A stretch of 64,000 bases of DNA from Paragemmobacter amnigenus (lineage in GTDB: Bacteria; Pseudomonadota; Alphaproteobacteria; Rhodobacterales; Rhodobacteraceae): the NCBI RefSeq assembly GCF_009908265.2, contig NZ_JAAATX020000002.1, forward strand, positions 124,001 through 188,000, given 5' to 3'. Positions 1 to 10,521 of the stretch are shown here, in pieces. Each line of letters starts with the position of its first letter. Within the stretch, counting starts at the first letter, position 1. The notes below the pieces were generated by a model that searched no databases, was not told the origin of the DNA, and worked only from the letters and a program-made list of their open reading frames with translations. The position numbers and the translations under genes were made by a program.

Positions 1-165
1 GGTGGCGTAAGGCTTTCTGGACGCTTCCCCGTCCCCGGGGAGGTGGCTTCGACTAGGGCGTCCGTTCCTGATCTTTCCGTTCCCGCCGTCTGCACGGCTC
101 CCGCAGGGCGGGGTGGGGATCGCGAAGGGGGCGGGCGCCTTTTTTTGCTGATTTCTGGACATTGG

Positions 166-286
166 GCGCAAGGGCGCGCGAAAGGCCCCGGTGGGGCGTT
201 TCGCGTGACCGCCGGTAGGGACGCGCGCGACACGCCGGGGCGGGCGCCTTGGGCGCACGACCCGGTGGGGCGGGTCGTGCGCGGCC
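166..286. repeat. Repeat family B, copy 1
   Basis: This stretch aligns without gaps to 14606-14726. It forms a run of hairpins. The first pairs 177-189 with 193-205: CGCGAAA with TTTCGCG, one G-G mismatch, then GCCCC with GGGGC around loop GGT. A later hairpin pairs GCGCACGACCCG with CGGGTCGTGCGC. Between the copies, base pair 187-195 changes from C-G to G-C while the pairing is kept. Function unknown; an extragenic structured repeat or small RNA is possible. Confidence 0.7.
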
Positions 287-345
287 GTCCTGCGGACCTT
301 TGGGCCACGGGCCCGAACCTGCCGTTTCGCGTGACGGTCGGGCTT

Positions 346-446
346 CACCCGGGCCCAATGGCCCGGGTGGCGGCCGCACCGCCCCCACGGGGCGGCCGCA
401 CGTATACGTGCGACCACCCCGCGGTGCGGCCGCCACCCTCGTGTCG
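346..446. repeat. Repeat family A (palindromic element), copy 1
   Basis: The 64-bp core at 371-434 is identical to 27040-27103. The outer arms GGCGGCCGCACCGC (370-383) and GCGGTGCGGCCGCC (421-434) are complementary, and the centre holds the palindrome GCACGTATACGTGC. A side hairpin just upstream pairs 346-355 with 360-369 around the loop CAAT. Copies 2 and 3 have a different stem here but keep the pairing and a CCAA-type loop. Confidence 0.75.
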
Positions 447-583
447 CGCCGTGGCGGCATGGTCCCGCCGAATCGCCCGAATCGCGGCGCGCTTTGCGCT
501 GGCAAGTGAGTCGGAAAACCGCTAGGATTCCGACCAAGCCCGGTTAACGGGCATCCGAGCAGAGCAGCGACAGGCGTATATCC

Positions 584-1750
584 ATGACTGAGATGGTCTA
601 TGGCTCCATGCCCTCACGGGTGACGGAGCCGGTGCTTCCCCGTTGGTGGCGGACGATCGACAAGTGGTCGATGACCTGCATCCTTTTGCTGTTCGGGATC
701 GGGCTGCTGCTGGGGCTGGCCGCGAGCGTGCCGCTGGCGAGCCGTAATGGGCTGGAGCCGTTCTATTATGTGCAGCGGCAGGCCTTCTTCGGGGGGCTGG
801 CGCTGGCGGCGATGGTGGGGGTGTCGATGATGTCGCCCGCCATGGTGCGCCGGATCGGGGTGCTGGGGTTCCTGCTGTCCTTCGTGGCGCTGTGCCTGCT
901 GCCGGTTTTCGGGACGGATTTCGGCAAGGGCGCGGTGCGCTGGTTCTCGTTCGGGTTTGCCTCGGTCCAGCCGTCGGAGTTCCTGAAACCCGCCTTCATC
1001 ATCGTCGTCGCCTGGCTGATGGCGGCGAGCTATGACCTGAACGGCCCGCCGGGCAAGTCGGCGAGTTTCCTTCTAGCGATGACGGTGGTAGGGATGCTGG
1101 CCATGCAGCCCGATTTCGGACAGGCGGCGCTGGTCCTGTTCGGCTGGGGTGTGGTGTATTTCGTGGCGGGTGCGCCGATCACGCTGATCGGTGTCGTGTT
1201 GGGGTTGGTGGTCGTGGGCGGGTTCGGCGCGTATGAGAGCAGCGAGCATTTCGCGCGCCGGATCGACGGCTTCCTGACCCCCGACGTGGACCCGCGCACG
1301 CAGCTTGGCTATGCCACGAACGCGATCCAGGAGGGCGGTTTCTTCGGGGTCGGCGTGGGCGCGGGGCAGGTGAAGTGGTCGCTGCCCGACGCGCATACGG
1401 ATTTCATCATCGCGGTCGCGGCCGAGGAATACGGGCTGATCCTCGTCCTTGTGATCATCGCGCTTTACACCACGGTGGTGGTGCGGTCGCTGATGCGGCT
1501 GACCAAGGAGCGCGACCCGTTCATCCGTCTGACGGGGACGGGGCTGGCCTGCATCTTCGGCGTGCAGGCGATGATCAACATGGGTGTGGCGGTGCGGTTG
1601 CTGCCCGCCAAGGGCATGACGCTGCCATTCGTGAGTTACGGGGGGTCTTCGGTGATTGCGGCAGGGATTACGGTGGGCGCGCTTCTGGCGATGACGCGGG
1701 CGCGGCCGCAGGGGCGGATGGGCGACATCTTCGGTCGGGGCGGGCGCTGA
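584..1750 (+). CDS. ftsW: FtsW, septal peptidoglycan polymerase (SEDS family)
   Basis: SEDS-family glycosyltransferase that polymerises lipid II at the division septum together with a class B PBP (FtsI). The 388-aa protein has an N-terminal cytoplasmic segment of about 27 residues and then about ten membrane segments. The large periplasmic loop around residues 225-285 carries the family motif [18 protein letters not shown] (about 267-284). Another conserved stretch, [18 protein letters not shown], lies near residues 340-358. The gene opens the clearly coding part of the dcw cluster, and its TGA overlaps the murG ATG by one base. The length fits the family. RodA is the only close alternative; the murG-murC-ftsQAZ context favours FtsW. 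Confidence 0.95.
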   Translation: MTEMVYGSMPSRVTEPVLPRWWRTIDKWSMTCILLLFGIGLLLGLAASVPLASRNGLEPFYYVQRQAFFGGLALAAMVGVSMMSPAMVRRIGVLGFLLSFVALCLLPVFGTDFGKGAVRWFSFGFASVQPSEFLKPAFIIVVAWLMAASYDLNGPPGKSASFLLAMTVVGMLAMQPDFGQAALVLFGWGVVYFVAGAPITLIGVVLGLVVVGGFGAYESSEHFARRIDGFLTPDVDPRTQLGYATNAIQEGGFFGVGVGAGQVKWSLPDAHTDFIIAVAAEEYGLILVLVIIALYTTVVVRSLMRLTKERDPFIRLTGTGLACIFGVQAMINMGVAVRLLPAKGMTLPFVSYGGSSVIAAGITVGALLAMTRARPQGRMGDIFGRGGR

Positions 1751-2847
1751 TGGCGGGGCCGCTTCTGCTGATCGCGGCGGGTGGCACGGGGGGGCACATG
1801 TTCCCCGCGCAGGCGCTGGCCGAGGCGATGGTGCGGAAGGGGTGGCGGGTGAAGCTGTCCACCGATGCGCGGGGTGCGCGCTATGCGGGCGGGTTCCCGC
1901 ATGTGGTGCAGGTGGAAGAGGTGGCGTCGGCCACCTTTGCCCGTGGGGGCGCGCTGGCCAAGCTGGCGGTGCCGTTCCGGATTGTCGGCGGGGTGGTGTC
2001 GGCGGTCTGGGCCATGATGCGCGACAGGCCCGCGGTGGTGGTGGGGTTCGGGGGATACCCGACGATCCCCGCGCTGGCGGCGGCATGGGTGCTGCGGCGG
2101 CCACGGATGATCCACGAGCAGAACGGGGTTCTGGGGCGGGTCAATCAGGTTTTCGCGCGTCGGGTCGATCGGGTCGCCTGCGGGACATGGCCCACGGCCC
2201 TGCCTGCGGGGGTTGAGGGGATCCATACCGGCAACCCCGTGCGCGGCGCGGTGCTGGAGCGGGCGGGGGCGGGCTATATTCCGCCGGGCGATTATCCCAT
2301 GAGTCTGCTGGTGATCGGCGGGTCGCAGGGGGCGCGCATCCTGTCGGATGTGGTGCCTGCCGCCGTGGCGGCGCTGCCCGAGGGGATACGGCGGCATCTG
2401 CGCGTGGCCCATCAGGCGCGCGAGGAGGATATGGGGCGGGTCGTCGCGGCCTATGAGGCGGCGGGGATCTTGGCGGAGGTGGAGCCGTTCTTCCGCGACA
2501 TCCCGCGTCGGCTGTCGGAATGCCAGTTGGTGGTGTCGCGGTCGGGTGCGTCGTCGGTTGCGGATATTTCCGTGATCGGGCGGCCGTCGGTCCTGATCCC
2601 CTTTGCGGCGGCGACGGGGGATCACCAGACGGCCAATGCGCGGGGGCTGGTCGATGCGGGGGCGGCGGTGCTGATCCCGGAAAAGCTGCTTGACCCTGCC
2701 GCGCTGGCCTTGCAATTGGAGGCTGTGCTGGGCCAGCCCGATGCGGCGGTGGCGATGGCGCAACATGCGCTGGGGCAGGGACGCCCCGATGCGACCGAGC
2801 GGCTTCAGGCGCTGGTCGAGGAATTGGCGAAGGGAACACAGCGATGA
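1750..2847 (+). CDS. murG: MurG, UDP-GlcNAc transferase (lipid II synthase)
   Basis: Transfers GlcNAc from UDP-GlcNAc to lipid I, forming lipid II on the inner face of the membrane (GT28 family). The reading frame is open far upstream, but the natural start is the ATG at 1750, which overlaps the ftsW stop and puts the first glycine-rich loop, [12 protein letters not shown], at the N-terminus. Other family motifs are [33 protein letters not shown] (second domain) and [11 protein letters not shown], the last preceding the UDP-GlcNAc pocket. The protein is 365 aa, normal for the family. The stop overlaps the murC start (ATGA), indicating translational coupling. Confidence 0.95.
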   Translation: MAGPLLLIAAGGTGGHMFPAQALAEAMVRKGWRVKLSTDARGARYAGGFPHVVQVEEVASATFARGGALAKLAVPFRIVGGVVSAVWAMMRDRPAVVVGFGGYPTIPALAAAWVLRRPRMIHEQNGVLGRVNQVFARRVDRVACGTWPTALPAGVEGIHTGNPVRGAVLERAGAGYIPPGDYPMSLLVIGGSQGARILSDVVPAAVAALPEGIRRHLRVAHQAREEDMGRVVAAYEAAGILAEVEPFFRDIPRRLSECQLVVSRSGASSVADISVIGRPSVLIPFAAATGDHQTANARGLVDAGAAVLIPEKLLDPAALALQLEAVLGQPDAAVAMAQHALGQGRPDATERLQALVEELAKGTQR

Positions 2848-4265
2848 ACGCGGCCACCAAGCTTCCGGGGGAGTTGGGTCCCATCCATTTCGTGGGGATC
2901 GGCGGGATCGGCATGTCGGGGATCGCCGAGGTGCTGATGACGCTGGGCTATCCGGTGCAGGGGTCGGATTCGAAGGCGTCCAAGATCACCGACCGGCTTG
3001 TGAGCCTTGGCGCGCGGTTCTTCGAGGGGCAGCGGGCCGAGAATATCGGAGAGGCGGCGGTGGTGGTGATTTCCTCCGCCATCAAGAAGGGCAATCCCGA
3101 GCTGGAAGAGGCGCGGCGCAGGAAGCTGCCCGTCGTGCGGCGGGCCGAGATGCTGGCCGAGCTGATGCGGTTGAAGTCGAACATCGCGATTGCGGGAACG
3201 CATGGCAAGACGACCACCACGACGATGGTGGCGACGCTGCTGGACAAGGGGGGATTTGACCCCACGGTGATCAATGGCGGCGTGATCCATGCCTATGGGT
3301 CGAACGCGCGGGCGGGCGCGGGCGAGTGGATGGTGGTAGAGGCGGACGAGAGCGACGGGTCGTTCAACAAGCTGCCCGCGACGATTGCCATCGTGACCAA
3401 CATCGACCCCGAGCATATGGAGCATTGGGGATCCTTTGACGCGCTGCGGAAGGGGTTTCTGGATTTCGTGTCGAACATCCCGTTCTACGGGCTGGCGGTC
3501 TGCTGCACGGATCATCCCGAGGTGCAGGCGCTGGTGGGCCGTGTGACGGACCGGCGGATCGTGACATTCGGGTTCAATGCTCAGGCGGATGTGCGGGCGG
3601 TGAACCTGCGCTACGAGGGCGGCAAGGCGCGGTTCGACGTGCTGTTGCAGAACGAGGAGGGCGCGGTGATCGAGGATTGCACGCTGCCCATGCCGGGGGA
3701 CCACAACGTGTCCAACGCCCTGTCCGCCATCGCCGTGGCGCGGCATCTGGGGATGAAGAAGGACGAGATCCGCGAGGCGCTGGCGGGGTTCGGGGGCGTG
3801 AACCGCCGCTTTACCCGTGTGGGCGAGGTGGGGGGCGTCACCATCATCGACGATTACGGGCATCATCCTGTGGAGATCGCGGCCGTGCTGAAGGCGGCGC
3901 GGCAGGCGGTGCAGGGCGTGCCGGGCGCGCGGATCATCGCGGTGCATCAACCCCACCGCTATACGCGGCTGTCGCATCTGTTCGAGGAATTCTGCACCTG
4001 CTTCAACGAGGCGGATGTGGTGGCGATTGCCGATGTCTATGCCGCGGGCGAGGAGCCCATTCCGGGGGCAAGCCGCGATGACCTGATTTCCGGTCTGATC
4101 GCGCATGGCCACCGCCACGCGCGGGGCATCAGCGACGAGGCCGATCTGGCGCGGCTGGTCAAGGAACAGGCGCGGCCCGGGGATATGGTGGTCTGTCTGG
4201 GCGCGGGCACGATCAGCGCATGGGCGAACGCGCTGCCTGCGCGGCTGATGGGGGCTGCGGCATGA
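2844..4265 (+). CDS. murC: MurC, UDP-MurNAc:L-alanine ligase
   Basis: ATP-dependent cytoplasmic ligase adding L-Ala to UDP-MurNAc, the first peptide-stem step. The 473-aa protein has the N-terminal Rossmann motif [14 protein letters not shown], the ATP loop GTHGKTTTT near residues 118-126, then EADESDGSF and [11 protein letters not shown] in the central domain, and [10 protein letters not shown] and HQPHRYTR in the C-terminal domain, all diagnostic of Mur ligases of the MurC branch. It starts at the ATGA overlap with murG and ends in an ATGA overlap with the next small gene, so it lies inside a tightly coupled operon. Confidence 0.96.
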   Translation: MNAATKLPGELGPIHFVGIGGIGMSGIAEVLMTLGYPVQGSDSKASKITDRLVSLGARFFEGQRAENIGEAAVVVISSAIKKGNPELEEARRRKLPVVRRAEMLAELMRLKSNIAIAGTHGKTTTTTMVATLLDKGGFDPTVINGGVIHAYGSNARAGAGEWMVVEADESDGSFNKLPATIAIVTNIDPEHMEHWGSFDALRKGFLDFVSNIPFYGLAVCCTDHPEVQALVGRVTDRRIVTFGFNAQADVRAVNLRYEGGKARFDVLLQNEEGAVIEDCTLPMPGDHNVSNALSAIAVARHLGMKKDEIREALAGFGGVNRRFTRVGEVGGVTIIDDYGHHPVEIAAVLKAARQAVQGVPGARIIAVHQPHRYTRLSHLFEEFCTCFNEADVVAIADVYAAGEEPIPGASRDDLISGLIAHGHRHARGISDEADLARLVKEQARPGDMVVCLGAGTISAWANALPARLMGAAA

Positions 4266-4519
4266 GCTGGGGGCTGGCGGCGGCCTTTCTCTGGCTGATC
4301 GTGGCCAATGTCGTGGCGATGTTTCCCAGCCGCGACCAGCACTGGACATGGGCCTATGTCCTGATCGCCTGCGGGATTCCGATCCTTGGCTGGGTGACGT
4401 GGGACAGCGGGCCGATCTGGGGGATGGTGCTGCTGGCGGCGGGGGCGAGCGTGCTGCGCTGGCCGGTGGTGTTCGCGTGGCGCTGGATGCGCCGGAAGGG
4501 CGCGGAGCCTGCGGAATGA
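4262..4519 (+). CDS. DUF2484 family small membrane protein
   Basis: 85-aa protein made of two or three hydrophobic segments (about residues 3-17, 25-40 and 45-62), a WDSGPIWG loop, and a basic end [12 protein letters not shown]. It matches what I know of DUF2484, a family typically found between murC and murB in Rhodobacterales; its function is unknown. The start at 4262 overlaps the murC stop, and its stop overlaps the first ATG of murB. This position suggests a role in envelope synthesis or division, but that is inference from context. Confidence 0.8.
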   Translation: MSWGLAAAFLWLIVANVVAMFPSRDQHWTWAYVLIACGIPILGWVTWDSGPIWGMVLLAAGASVLRWPVVFAWRWMRRKGAEPAE

Positions 4520-5439
4520 TGTGGCCTGCGGTGCGGGGCGTGCTGACCGAGCAGCGGGCGCTGGCCGATCTGACATGGCTGCGCGTGGGCGGGCCGGCGG
4601 ACGCGCTGTTCCAGCCTGCGGACGAGGCCGATCTGGCGGGGTTCCTGCGCGATCTGGACCCTGCGGTGACGGTGTTTCCCATGGGGGTCGGGTCGAACCT
4701 GATCGTGCGGGATGGCGGCATCCGTGCGGTGGTGGTCCGGCTGGGGCGGGGGTTCAACGCGATTTCGGTCCAGGGCGACAGGGTCACGGCGGGCGCGGCG
4801 GCGCTGGACGCGCATGTGGCGCGGCGGGCGGCGGAGGCGGGGCTGGACCTGACCTTCCTGCGGACGATCCCCGGCAGCATCGGCGGCGCGGTGCGGATGA
4901 ATGCGGGCTGCTACGGGTCTTATGTGGCGGATCATCTGGTGTCGGTGCGCGCGGTGACGCGGGCGGGGGATGTGGTGGTGATCCCTGCGGCGGAGCTGGA
5001 GCTGCGCTATCGCCAATCCACCCTGCCCGAGGGGTGGGTGATCGTGGAGGCGACGTTCCGCGCCGGTCGCGGGGAGCCTGCGGCGCTGGAGGCGCGGATG
5101 GCCGAGCAGATCGCCAAGCGCGATGCGAGCCAGCCGACGAAGGAGCGGTCGGCGGGGTCGACCTTCCGCAATCCGCTGGGGCGGTCGTCCACCGGCCGCG
5201 CCGACGATACGCATGAGTTGAAGGCGTGGAAGGTGATCGACGAGGCCGGAATGCGCGGCGCGCGGCGCGGCGGGGCGCAGATGAGCGAGATGCATTCCAA
5301 TTTCCTGATCAATGCGGGCGGGGCGACGGCCGAGGATCTGGAAGGTTTGGGCGAGGACGTGCGAAAAAGGGTTTTCCAACACAGCGGGATCACGCTAGAG
5401 TGGGAAATCATGCGCGTCGGTGAACCGGCGGCAAAATAA
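4516..5439 (+). CDS. murB: MurB, UDP-N-acetylenolpyruvoylglucosamine reductase
   Basis: FAD- and NADPH-dependent reductase making UDP-MurNAc from enolpyruvyl-UDP-GlcNAc in the cytoplasm. Two adjacent ATGs (4516 and 4519) overlap the stop of the preceding gene; the first gives 307 aa. Visible motifs: [14 protein letters not shown] near the N-terminus, [15 protein letters not shown] and [17 protein letters not shown] (FAD binding), AGSTFRNP with the catalytic Ser, and [14 protein letters not shown]. The open frame extends upstream to 4348, but that part lacks family similarity. A 35-bp gap separates it from ddl. Confidence 0.95.
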   Translation: MMWPAVRGVLTEQRALADLTWLRVGGPADALFQPADEADLAGFLRDLDPAVTVFPMGVGSNLIVRDGGIRAVVVRLGRGFNAISVQGDRVTAGAAALDAHVARRAAEAGLDLTFLRTIPGSIGGAVRMNAGCYGSYVADHLVSVRAVTRAGDVVVIPAAELELRYRQSTLPEGWVIVEATFRAGRGEPAALEARMAEQIAKRDASQPTKERSAGSTFRNPLGRSSTGRADDTHELKAWKVIDEAGMRGARRGGAQMSEMHSNFLINAGGATAEDLEGLGEDVRKRVFQHSGITLEWEIMRVGEPAAK

Positions 5440-5474
5440 CGACAAAAACGGGCGTAGACCCGGTTGAGGCGAAG

Positions 5475-6395
5475 ATGGCGGGCGGTTCGGGCAGAAACGT
5501 CCCCCTTGTGGCGGTCTTGAAAGGTGGGCTTTCCGCAGAGCGGGAGGTCTCTCTTTCGACAGGGCGTGAATGCGCCAAGGCACTGCGCGAGGCGGGATAC
5601 GAGGTTGTCGAGGTCGATTGCGGCCTCGATCTGGCTGCGCGGCTGGTCGAGATTTCCCCCGATGTCTGCTTCAACGCCCTGCATGGCCGCTGGGGCGAGG
5701 ATGGCTGCGTGCAGGGGATGCTGGAATGGCTGCGCATCCCCTATACCCATTCGGGCGTGTTGGCGTCGTCCCTTGCGATGGACAAGCAGCGGGCCAAGGA
5801 AGCCTATCGCGCGGCGGGGCTGCCTTGCGTGGAAAGCGTCGTCGTGGCGCGCGAGGCGGTGGAGGCGGGGCATGTGATGGCCGCGCCTTACGTCGTGAAG
5901 CCGGTGAACGAGGGATCGTCGGTCGGGGTCTATATCGTCCGCGAAGGGTCGAACGCGCCGCGCCTGTCGGCGGAGATGCCCGCGCGGGTGATGGTGGAGA
6001 CCTATGCGCCGGGGCGGGAGATGACGGTGTCCGTGCTGGGGGACCGCGCGCTGTGCGTGACCGACATCATCACCGATGGCTGGTACGACTATGACGCGAA
6101 ATACAAGCCGGGGGGCAGCCGGCATGAACTGCCCGCGAATATCCCTGCCGAGATCGAGGCGGCCTGTCTGGACTATGCGCTGCGGGCGCATAAGGCGCTG
6201 GGCTGCCGTGGCCTGAGCCGGACCGATTTCCGCTGGGACGAGGGGCGCGGTCTGGCGGGGCTGATCCTGTTGGAGACGAATACCCAGCCGGGGATGACGC
6301 CGACCTCGCTGTCGCCCGAACAGGCGGCGCATGTGGGGATTTCCTTCCCCGAACTCTGCCGCTGGATCGTGGAGGATGCGTCATGCAATCGCTAG
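5475..6395 (+). CDS. ddl: D-alanine--D-alanine ligase
   Basis: ATP-grasp ligase forming D-Ala-D-Ala for the peptidoglycan pentapeptide. The 306-aa protein has the N-terminal LKGGLSAEREVSLSTG motif, the central KPVNEGSSVGV ATP-binding segment and the C-terminal LLETNTQPGMTPTSL metal and ATP site. The usual form of the last motif is LEVNT-PGMT, so the Thr for Val is a mild variant. The start follows a weak purine-rich stretch (GGCGAAG). The end overlaps ftsQ by 13 bases. Position between murB and ftsQ is typical of a DdlB-type gene. Confidence 0.95.
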   Translation: MAGGSGRNVPLVAVLKGGLSAEREVSLSTGRECAKALREAGYEVVEVDCGLDLAARLVEISPDVCFNALHGRWGEDGCVQGMLEWLRIPYTHSGVLASSLAMDKQRAKEAYRAAGLPCVESVVVAREAVEAGHVMAAPYVVKPVNEGSSVGVYIVREGSNAPRLSAEMPARVMVETYAPGREMTVSVLGDRALCVTDIITDGWYDYDAKYKPGGSRHELPANIPAEIEAACLDYALRAHKALGCRGLSRTDFRWDEGRGLAGLILLETNTQPGMTPTSLSPEQAAHVGISFPELCRWIVEDASCNR

Positions 6396-7285
6396 GCGGT
6401 CCGCGCGTCTATACCCGACAGCCGCGGCGCGACCCTGCGCCGTCGCGCTGGCAATACCGGATGCAGCGGCTGTGGCTGACGCCCTTGTTCCGCGTGCTGT
6501 TCCGCGTGGGGCTGCCCTGCTTTGTGATCGCGATGGTGGTGGGCATCTATGCCAGCGACGAGGGGCGGCGCGCGGCGCTGACCGGCACCTTTACCGAGCT
6601 GAAGGAGAAATTCCAGAACCGGCCCGAATTCATGGTGGGGCTGGTGTCCGTGGAAGGCGCCTCGCCCGAACTGGCCGAGGCGATCCGCGCGCGGGTGGGG
6701 TTGAAGCTGCCGCTGTCGTCCTTTGACATCGATCTGGATGCGGTCAAGGCGCGGGTGGAGGAGCTGGACGCGGTCGCCAATGCCGAACTGCGCGTGCGGT
6801 CGGGCGGGGTGTTGCAGGTGCTGATCACCGAGCGGATGCCCGTGCTGCTGTGGCGGCTGGAGGACGAGCGTCTGGAGATGCTGGACGAGACGGGGCATCG
6901 CGTGGCGGGGCTGGCCGCGCGGACAGACCGGCCGGACCTGCCGCTGGTGGCGGGCGCGGGCGCGGATGTCGCCACGGGCGAGGCGCTGGAGATTTTCGCG
7001 GCGGCCCAGCCCATCCTGCCGCGCGTGCGGGGGCTGGTGCGCGTGGGCGAGCGGCGGTGGGATCTGGTGCTGGACCGCAACCAGAAGATCCTGCTTCCGG
7101 CAGAGAATGCGGTGGCGGCGCTGGAGCGGCTGATGGCGCTGGACAAGGCCGAAGACCTTTTGGCGCGTGATGTATTGAGTGTGGATTTGAGAAACGAAAA
7201 GCGACCCGTGCTGCGGCTGGCGCCCTATGCGCTGAACGAACACCGCAAGGCACAGGGCATTGATACGAGCGGGAGTGAACTATGA
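6383..7285 (+). CDS. ftsQ: FtsQ, divisome scaffold protein
   Basis: Bitopic inner-membrane protein linking early and late divisome proteins (FtsB/FtsL partners). The 300-aa sequence has a basic cytoplasmic tail rich in Arg (residues 1-35), one membrane segment (about 38-58, RVGLPCFVIAMVVGIYA) and a POTRA-like domain (about 85-155, beginning VSVEGASPELAEAIRARVG and ending ITERMPVLLWR), then the FtsQ beta domain. The start lies within the ddl coding end and its stop overlaps the ftsA start (ATGA), so it is translationally coupled on both sides. Confidence 0.92.
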   Translation: MQSLGGPRVYTRQPRRDPAPSRWQYRMQRLWLTPLFRVLFRVGLPCFVIAMVVGIYASDEGRRAALTGTFTELKEKFQNRPEFMVGLVSVEGASPELAEAIRARVGLKLPLSSFDIDLDAVKARVEELDAVANAELRVRSGGVLQVLITERMPVLLWRLEDERLEMLDETGHRVAGLAARTDRPDLPLVAGAGADVATGEALEIFAAAQPILPRVRGLVRVGERRWDLVLDRNQKILLPAENAVAALERLMALDKAEDLLARDVLSVDLRNEKRPVLRLAPYALNEHRKAQGIDTSGSEL

Positions 7286-8616
7286 CCGGGCTTTACCAAT
7301 CCCAGCGGGCGATGCGGCACATGCGGCGCGCGGCGATGCAGCGCGGTGTGGTCGCGGTTCTGGATGTGGGGACATCGAAGATCGCCTGTCTGATCCTGCG
7401 GTTCGACGGGCCGGAGCGGCTGCGCGAGGTGGATGGCGTGGGGCCGATGGCGGGGCAGTCGTCCTTCCGCGTGATCGGCGCGGCGACGACGCGGTCGCGC
7501 GGCGTGAAGTTCGGCGAGATCGCCGTGATGAACGAGACGGAGCGCGCGATCCGCACGGCGGTGCAGGCGGCGCAGAAGATGGCCAATGTGCGGGTCGATC
7601 ACGTGATCGCCTGTTTCAGCGGGGCAGAGCCGCGCAGCTATGGCCTTGCGGGCGAGTGGGATTTGCAGGATTCGGTCGTGACGGAACAGGACGTGGCGCG
7701 GGTGCTGTCGGCCTGTGACGTGCCGGACCTTGGGCCGGGGCGCGAGGTGCTGCATGCCCAGCCGGTGAATTTCGCGCTGGACCACCGCACGGGCCTGGGC
7801 GATCCGCGCGGGCAGATCGGCAACCGGCTGGCCTGCGACATGCATCTGCTGTCGGTCGAGGGGTCGGTGGTGCAGAACCTGCTTTACTGCATCAAGCGCT
7901 GTGATCTGGAATTGGCGGGGATCGCGTCTTCGGCCTATGTGTCGGGGATATCGTCGCTGGTGGAGGACGAGCAGGAGCTGGGCGCGGCCTGCATCGACAT
8001 GGGCGGCGGGTCCACGGGCATTTCCATCTTCATGAAGAAGCACATGATCTATGCGGATTCCGTGCGGATGGGCGGGGATCATGTGACCTCTGACATCTCG
8101 AAGGGGCTGCATATCCCGACGGCGGTGGCCGAGAAGATCAAGACCAAGCATGGCGGGGTCTATGCCACCAGCATGGATGACCGCGAGATGATCGAGATGG
8201 GCGGCGAGAGCGGCGACTGGGAGAAGGACCGCCGCCAGATCAGCCGGACCGAGCTGATCGGGATCATGCGTCCGCGGGTCGAGGAAATTCTGGAAGAGGC
8301 GCGGTCGCGGCTGGATGCGGCGGGCTTTGACCATCTGCCGAGCCAGCAGATCGTGCTGACGGGGGGCGCAAGCCAGATCCCCGGACTGGACGGGCTGGCC
8401 GCGCGCATTCTGGGCCAGCAGGTGCGGCTGGGCCGTCCGCTGCGCGTGCAGGGACTGCCGCAGGCGGCGACGGGGGCGGCTTTTGCCAGCGCCGTGGGCC
8501 TGTGCCTGTTTGCGGCGCATCCGCAGGACGAATGGTGGGACTTTGAAATTCCGAGTGAGCGGTACCCCGCGCGTTCCCTGAAACGGGCCTTCAAATGGTT
8601 CAAGGACAACTGGTAA
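7282..8616 (+). CDS. ftsA: FtsA, actin-like divisome membrane tether
   Basis: Actin-fold ATPase that anchors FtsZ filaments to the inner membrane and recruits later division proteins. The 444-aa protein shows the phosphate-1 motif VLDVGTSKIACLIL near residue 30, the phosphate-2 motif CIDMGGGSTGISIF near 240, adenosine-site LTGGASQIPGL, and a C-terminal amphipathic helix ARSLKRAFKWFKDNW, the expected membrane-targeting peptide. It overlaps ftsQ by four bases. A 207-bp gap separates it from ftsZ, longer than any other gap in the cluster, which leaves room for a separate ftsZ promoter. Confidence 0.96.
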   Translation: MTGLYQSQRAMRHMRRAAMQRGVVAVLDVGTSKIACLILRFDGPERLREVDGVGPMAGQSSFRVIGAATTRSRGVKFGEIAVMNETERAIRTAVQAAQKMANVRVDHVIACFSGAEPRSYGLAGEWDLQDSVVTEQDVARVLSACDVPDLGPGREVLHAQPVNFALDHRTGLGDPRGQIGNRLACDMHLLSVEGSVVQNLLYCIKRCDLELAGIASSAYVSGISSLVEDEQELGAACIDMGGGSTGISIFMKKHMIYADSVRMGGDHVTSDISKGLHIPTAVAEKIKTKHGGVYATSMDDREMIEMGGESGDWEKDRRQISRTELIGIMRPRVEEILEEARSRLDAAGFDHLPSQQIVLTGGASQIPGLDGLAARILGQQVRLGRPLRVQGLPQAATGAAFASAVGLCLFAAHPQDEWWDFEIPSERYPARSLKRAFKWFKDNW

Positions 8617-8823
8617 GGGCAAGATACGGTGCTTGCGGCGAAATCCCGCTGATTGCGGGCGTGGACATCCCATATTTTGTGGGCGTTTCGCGTTTTTTGC
8701 GTGACCTGATCGACCCTTGTGGATAGAATCGTGGATAAATTCGGATTCCTGCGCCCGGGACAGGCGCGACTTACAGCCGGACACCAAAAAACGGCGGCTC
8801 AACGAACAGCAGGCGGAGTGGCA

Positions 8824-10461
8824 ATGACCCTTAATCTGATGATGACCTCGCAGCAGGAAGAGCTGAAGCCGCGCATCACCGTCTTTGGTGTCGGCGGTGC
8901 GGGCGGGAATGCCGTCAACAACATGATCGACAAGCATCTGGAGGGCGTGGAGTTCGTGGTGGCGAACACCGACGCGCAGGCGCTGAAACATTCCAAGGCC
9001 CATGCGCGCATCCAGATGGGTCTGAAGGTGACCGAGGGGCTGGGCGCGGGTGCGCGGCCGCAGGTCGGGGCGGCGGCGGCCGAGGAGACGATCGAGGAGA
9101 TCGTGGACCATCTGGCGGGCGCGCATATGTGCTTTATCACCGCCGGCATGGGTGGTGGCACCGGCACGGGGGCCGCGCCGATCATCGCGCAGGCGGCGCG
9201 CGAGCTGGGTGTGCTGACGGTGGGTGTGGTGACCAAGCCCTTCCAGTTCGAAGGCGCCAAGCGGATGAAGCAGGCCGAGGAGGGCATCGAAGCCCTGCAG
9301 AAGGTCGTCGATACGCTGATCATCATCCCGAACCAGAACCTGTTCCGTCTGGCGAACGAGCGCACGACCTTTACCGAAGCCTTCGCGATGGCCGACGATG
9401 TGCTCTATCAGGGCGTGAAGGGTGTGACGGACCTGATGGTGCGGCCGGGCCTCATCAACCTCGACTTCGCCGACGTGCGGGCGGTGATGGACGAGATGGG
9501 CAAGGCCATGATGGGCACGGGCGAGGCGACGGGCGAGGATCGCGCGGTGCAGGCGGCTGAGAAGGCGATTGCCAACCCGCTGTTGGACGAGATTTCCCTG
9601 AACGGCGCGCGCGGTGTTCTGATCAACATCACCGGTGGTTACGACCTGACGCTGTTCGAGCTGGACGAGGCGGCGAACATCATCCGCGAGAAGGTCGATC
9701 CGGATGCCAATATCATCGTGGGGTCCACGCTGGACGAGAATATGGGCGGCGCGATCCGCGTGTCGGTCGTGGCGACCGGCATCGATGTGAGCAAGGCCGC
9801 CAAGCAGGAGGCGCCGGTGGCGCGTCGCAGCATGGCGGCGCCGCTGCCGCAGCCGACCCCCGCGCCGGAGCCGCGCCGCGAGGTGCCGCTGACCGTGCAG
9901 CAGATGGCCCCCGCCGCGCAGCACGCCGCCCCGCAGCCCGAGCCGCTGGTGATGCAGCAGCCCGTGCCGCAGCAGCAGGCGCCGTCGCTCTTTGACGCGC
10001 AGCCCGGCTATGAGGTCGAGCCGGAGATGGACGCGATGGACGATCTGCCGCCGCCCGCCTATCGCCCGCAGCCTGCGCCGCAGCAGCGCCCGACGGCAGC
10101 GATGGATCAGGATGCCGCAGCCTTCATGGCGCCGCGTCCGCGTGCACCGGGGACGCCGTCGCCCGAAGCTCTGGCCCGTTTGCAGGCAGCCGTGACCAAG
10201 GCACCGGCCGCCCCTGCCGCGCAGCGCCCGATGGCCGCGCAGCCGCGCGTCCAGGCCCCCGCGCCCAAGCCTGCCGAGGCCCCGCGCCCGCGGTTCGGCA
10301 TCGGGTCGCTGATCAACCGCATGGCCGGAGGCGGTGCCGAACCGCAGGGCAATGCGATGCGCCAGCAGCCGCAGGTGCAGGGCTATGATGACGAGCCGGA
10401 GATGAATGCGGATCAGGAAAAGATCGAGATTCCCGCCTTCCTGCGGCGTCAGGCCAACTGA
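8824..10461 (+). CDS. ftsZ: FtsZ, tubulin-like division GTPase
   Basis: Polymerising GTPase that forms the Z ring. I chose the ATG at 8824, preceded by AGGCGGAG, rather than the upstream start at 8719; the upstream 35 codons have no family similarity. The protein is 545 aa, much longer than the about 380 aa of E. coli. The GTPase core includes [13 protein letters not shown], the tubulin signature [12 protein letters not shown] and [11 protein letters not shown]. After about residue 320 comes a long linker rich in Pro, Gln and Ala, ending in the conserved C-terminal peptide [11 protein letters not shown], which binds FtsA and other partners. Long linkers are known in alphaproteobacterial FtsZ. 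Confidence 0.96.
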   Translation: MTLNLMMTSQQEELKPRITVFGVGGAGGNAVNNMIDKHLEGVEFVVANTDAQALKHSKAHARIQMGLKVTEGLGAGARPQVGAAAAEETIEEIVDHLAGAHMCFITAGMGGGTGTGAAPIIAQAARELGVLTVGVVTKPFQFEGAKRMKQAEEGIEALQKVVDTLIIIPNQNLFRLANERTTFTEAFAMADDVLYQGVKGVTDLMVRPGLINLDFADVRAVMDEMGKAMMGTGEATGEDRAVQAAEKAIANPLLDEISLNGARGVLINITGGYDLTLFELDEAANIIREKVDPDANIIVGSTLDENMGGAIRVSVVATGIDVSKAAKQEAPVARRSMAAPLPQPTPAPEPRREVPLTVQQMAPAAQHAAPQPEPLVMQQPVPQQQAPSLFDAQPGYEVEPEMDAMDDLPPPAYRPQPAPQQRPTAAMDQDAAAFMAPRPRAPGTPSPEALARLQAAVTKAPAAPAAQRPMAAQPRVQAPAPKPAEAPRPRFGIGSLINRMAGGGAEPQGNAMRQQPQVQGYDDEPEMNADQEKIEIPAFLRRQAN

Positions 10462-10496
10462 AACCCGCGCTGACGGATTGTTACAGCGCGCTTGGG

Positions 10497-10521
10497 CCCG
10501 GACCGAAAGGTCCGGGCTTTT
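10497..10521 (+). terminator. Intrinsic terminator after ftsZ
   Basis: Perfect 8-bp stem CCCGGACC / GGTCCGGG around a GAAA tetraloop, followed by CTTTTCG. It ends the dcw transcript 35 bp past the ftsZ stop. Confidence 0.85.

Larger units (their letters stand above)
1..583. other. Non-coding region upstream of ftsW, dense in inverted repeats
   Basis: I see no convincing gene here. The ORFs across it on both strands are Arg/Pro/Gly/Ala-rich and overlap strong inverted repeats, so I treat them as chance frames of GC-rich DNA. It holds one copy of repeat family B (about 166-286) and one of family A (about 346-446), listed separately. Bases 2-10 read GTG GCG TAA and could be the last codons of an upstream gene; murD is usual at this place in the cluster, but three codons cannot prove it. 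Just before ftsW, at 537-551, lies the small palindrome GCCCGGTTAACGGGC. Confidence 0.6.

Noticed and set aside
43-525. Overlapping 86-160-aa frames on both strands
   Set aside because: They fall within the inverted repeats; their codons follow the palindromes and no family is seen.
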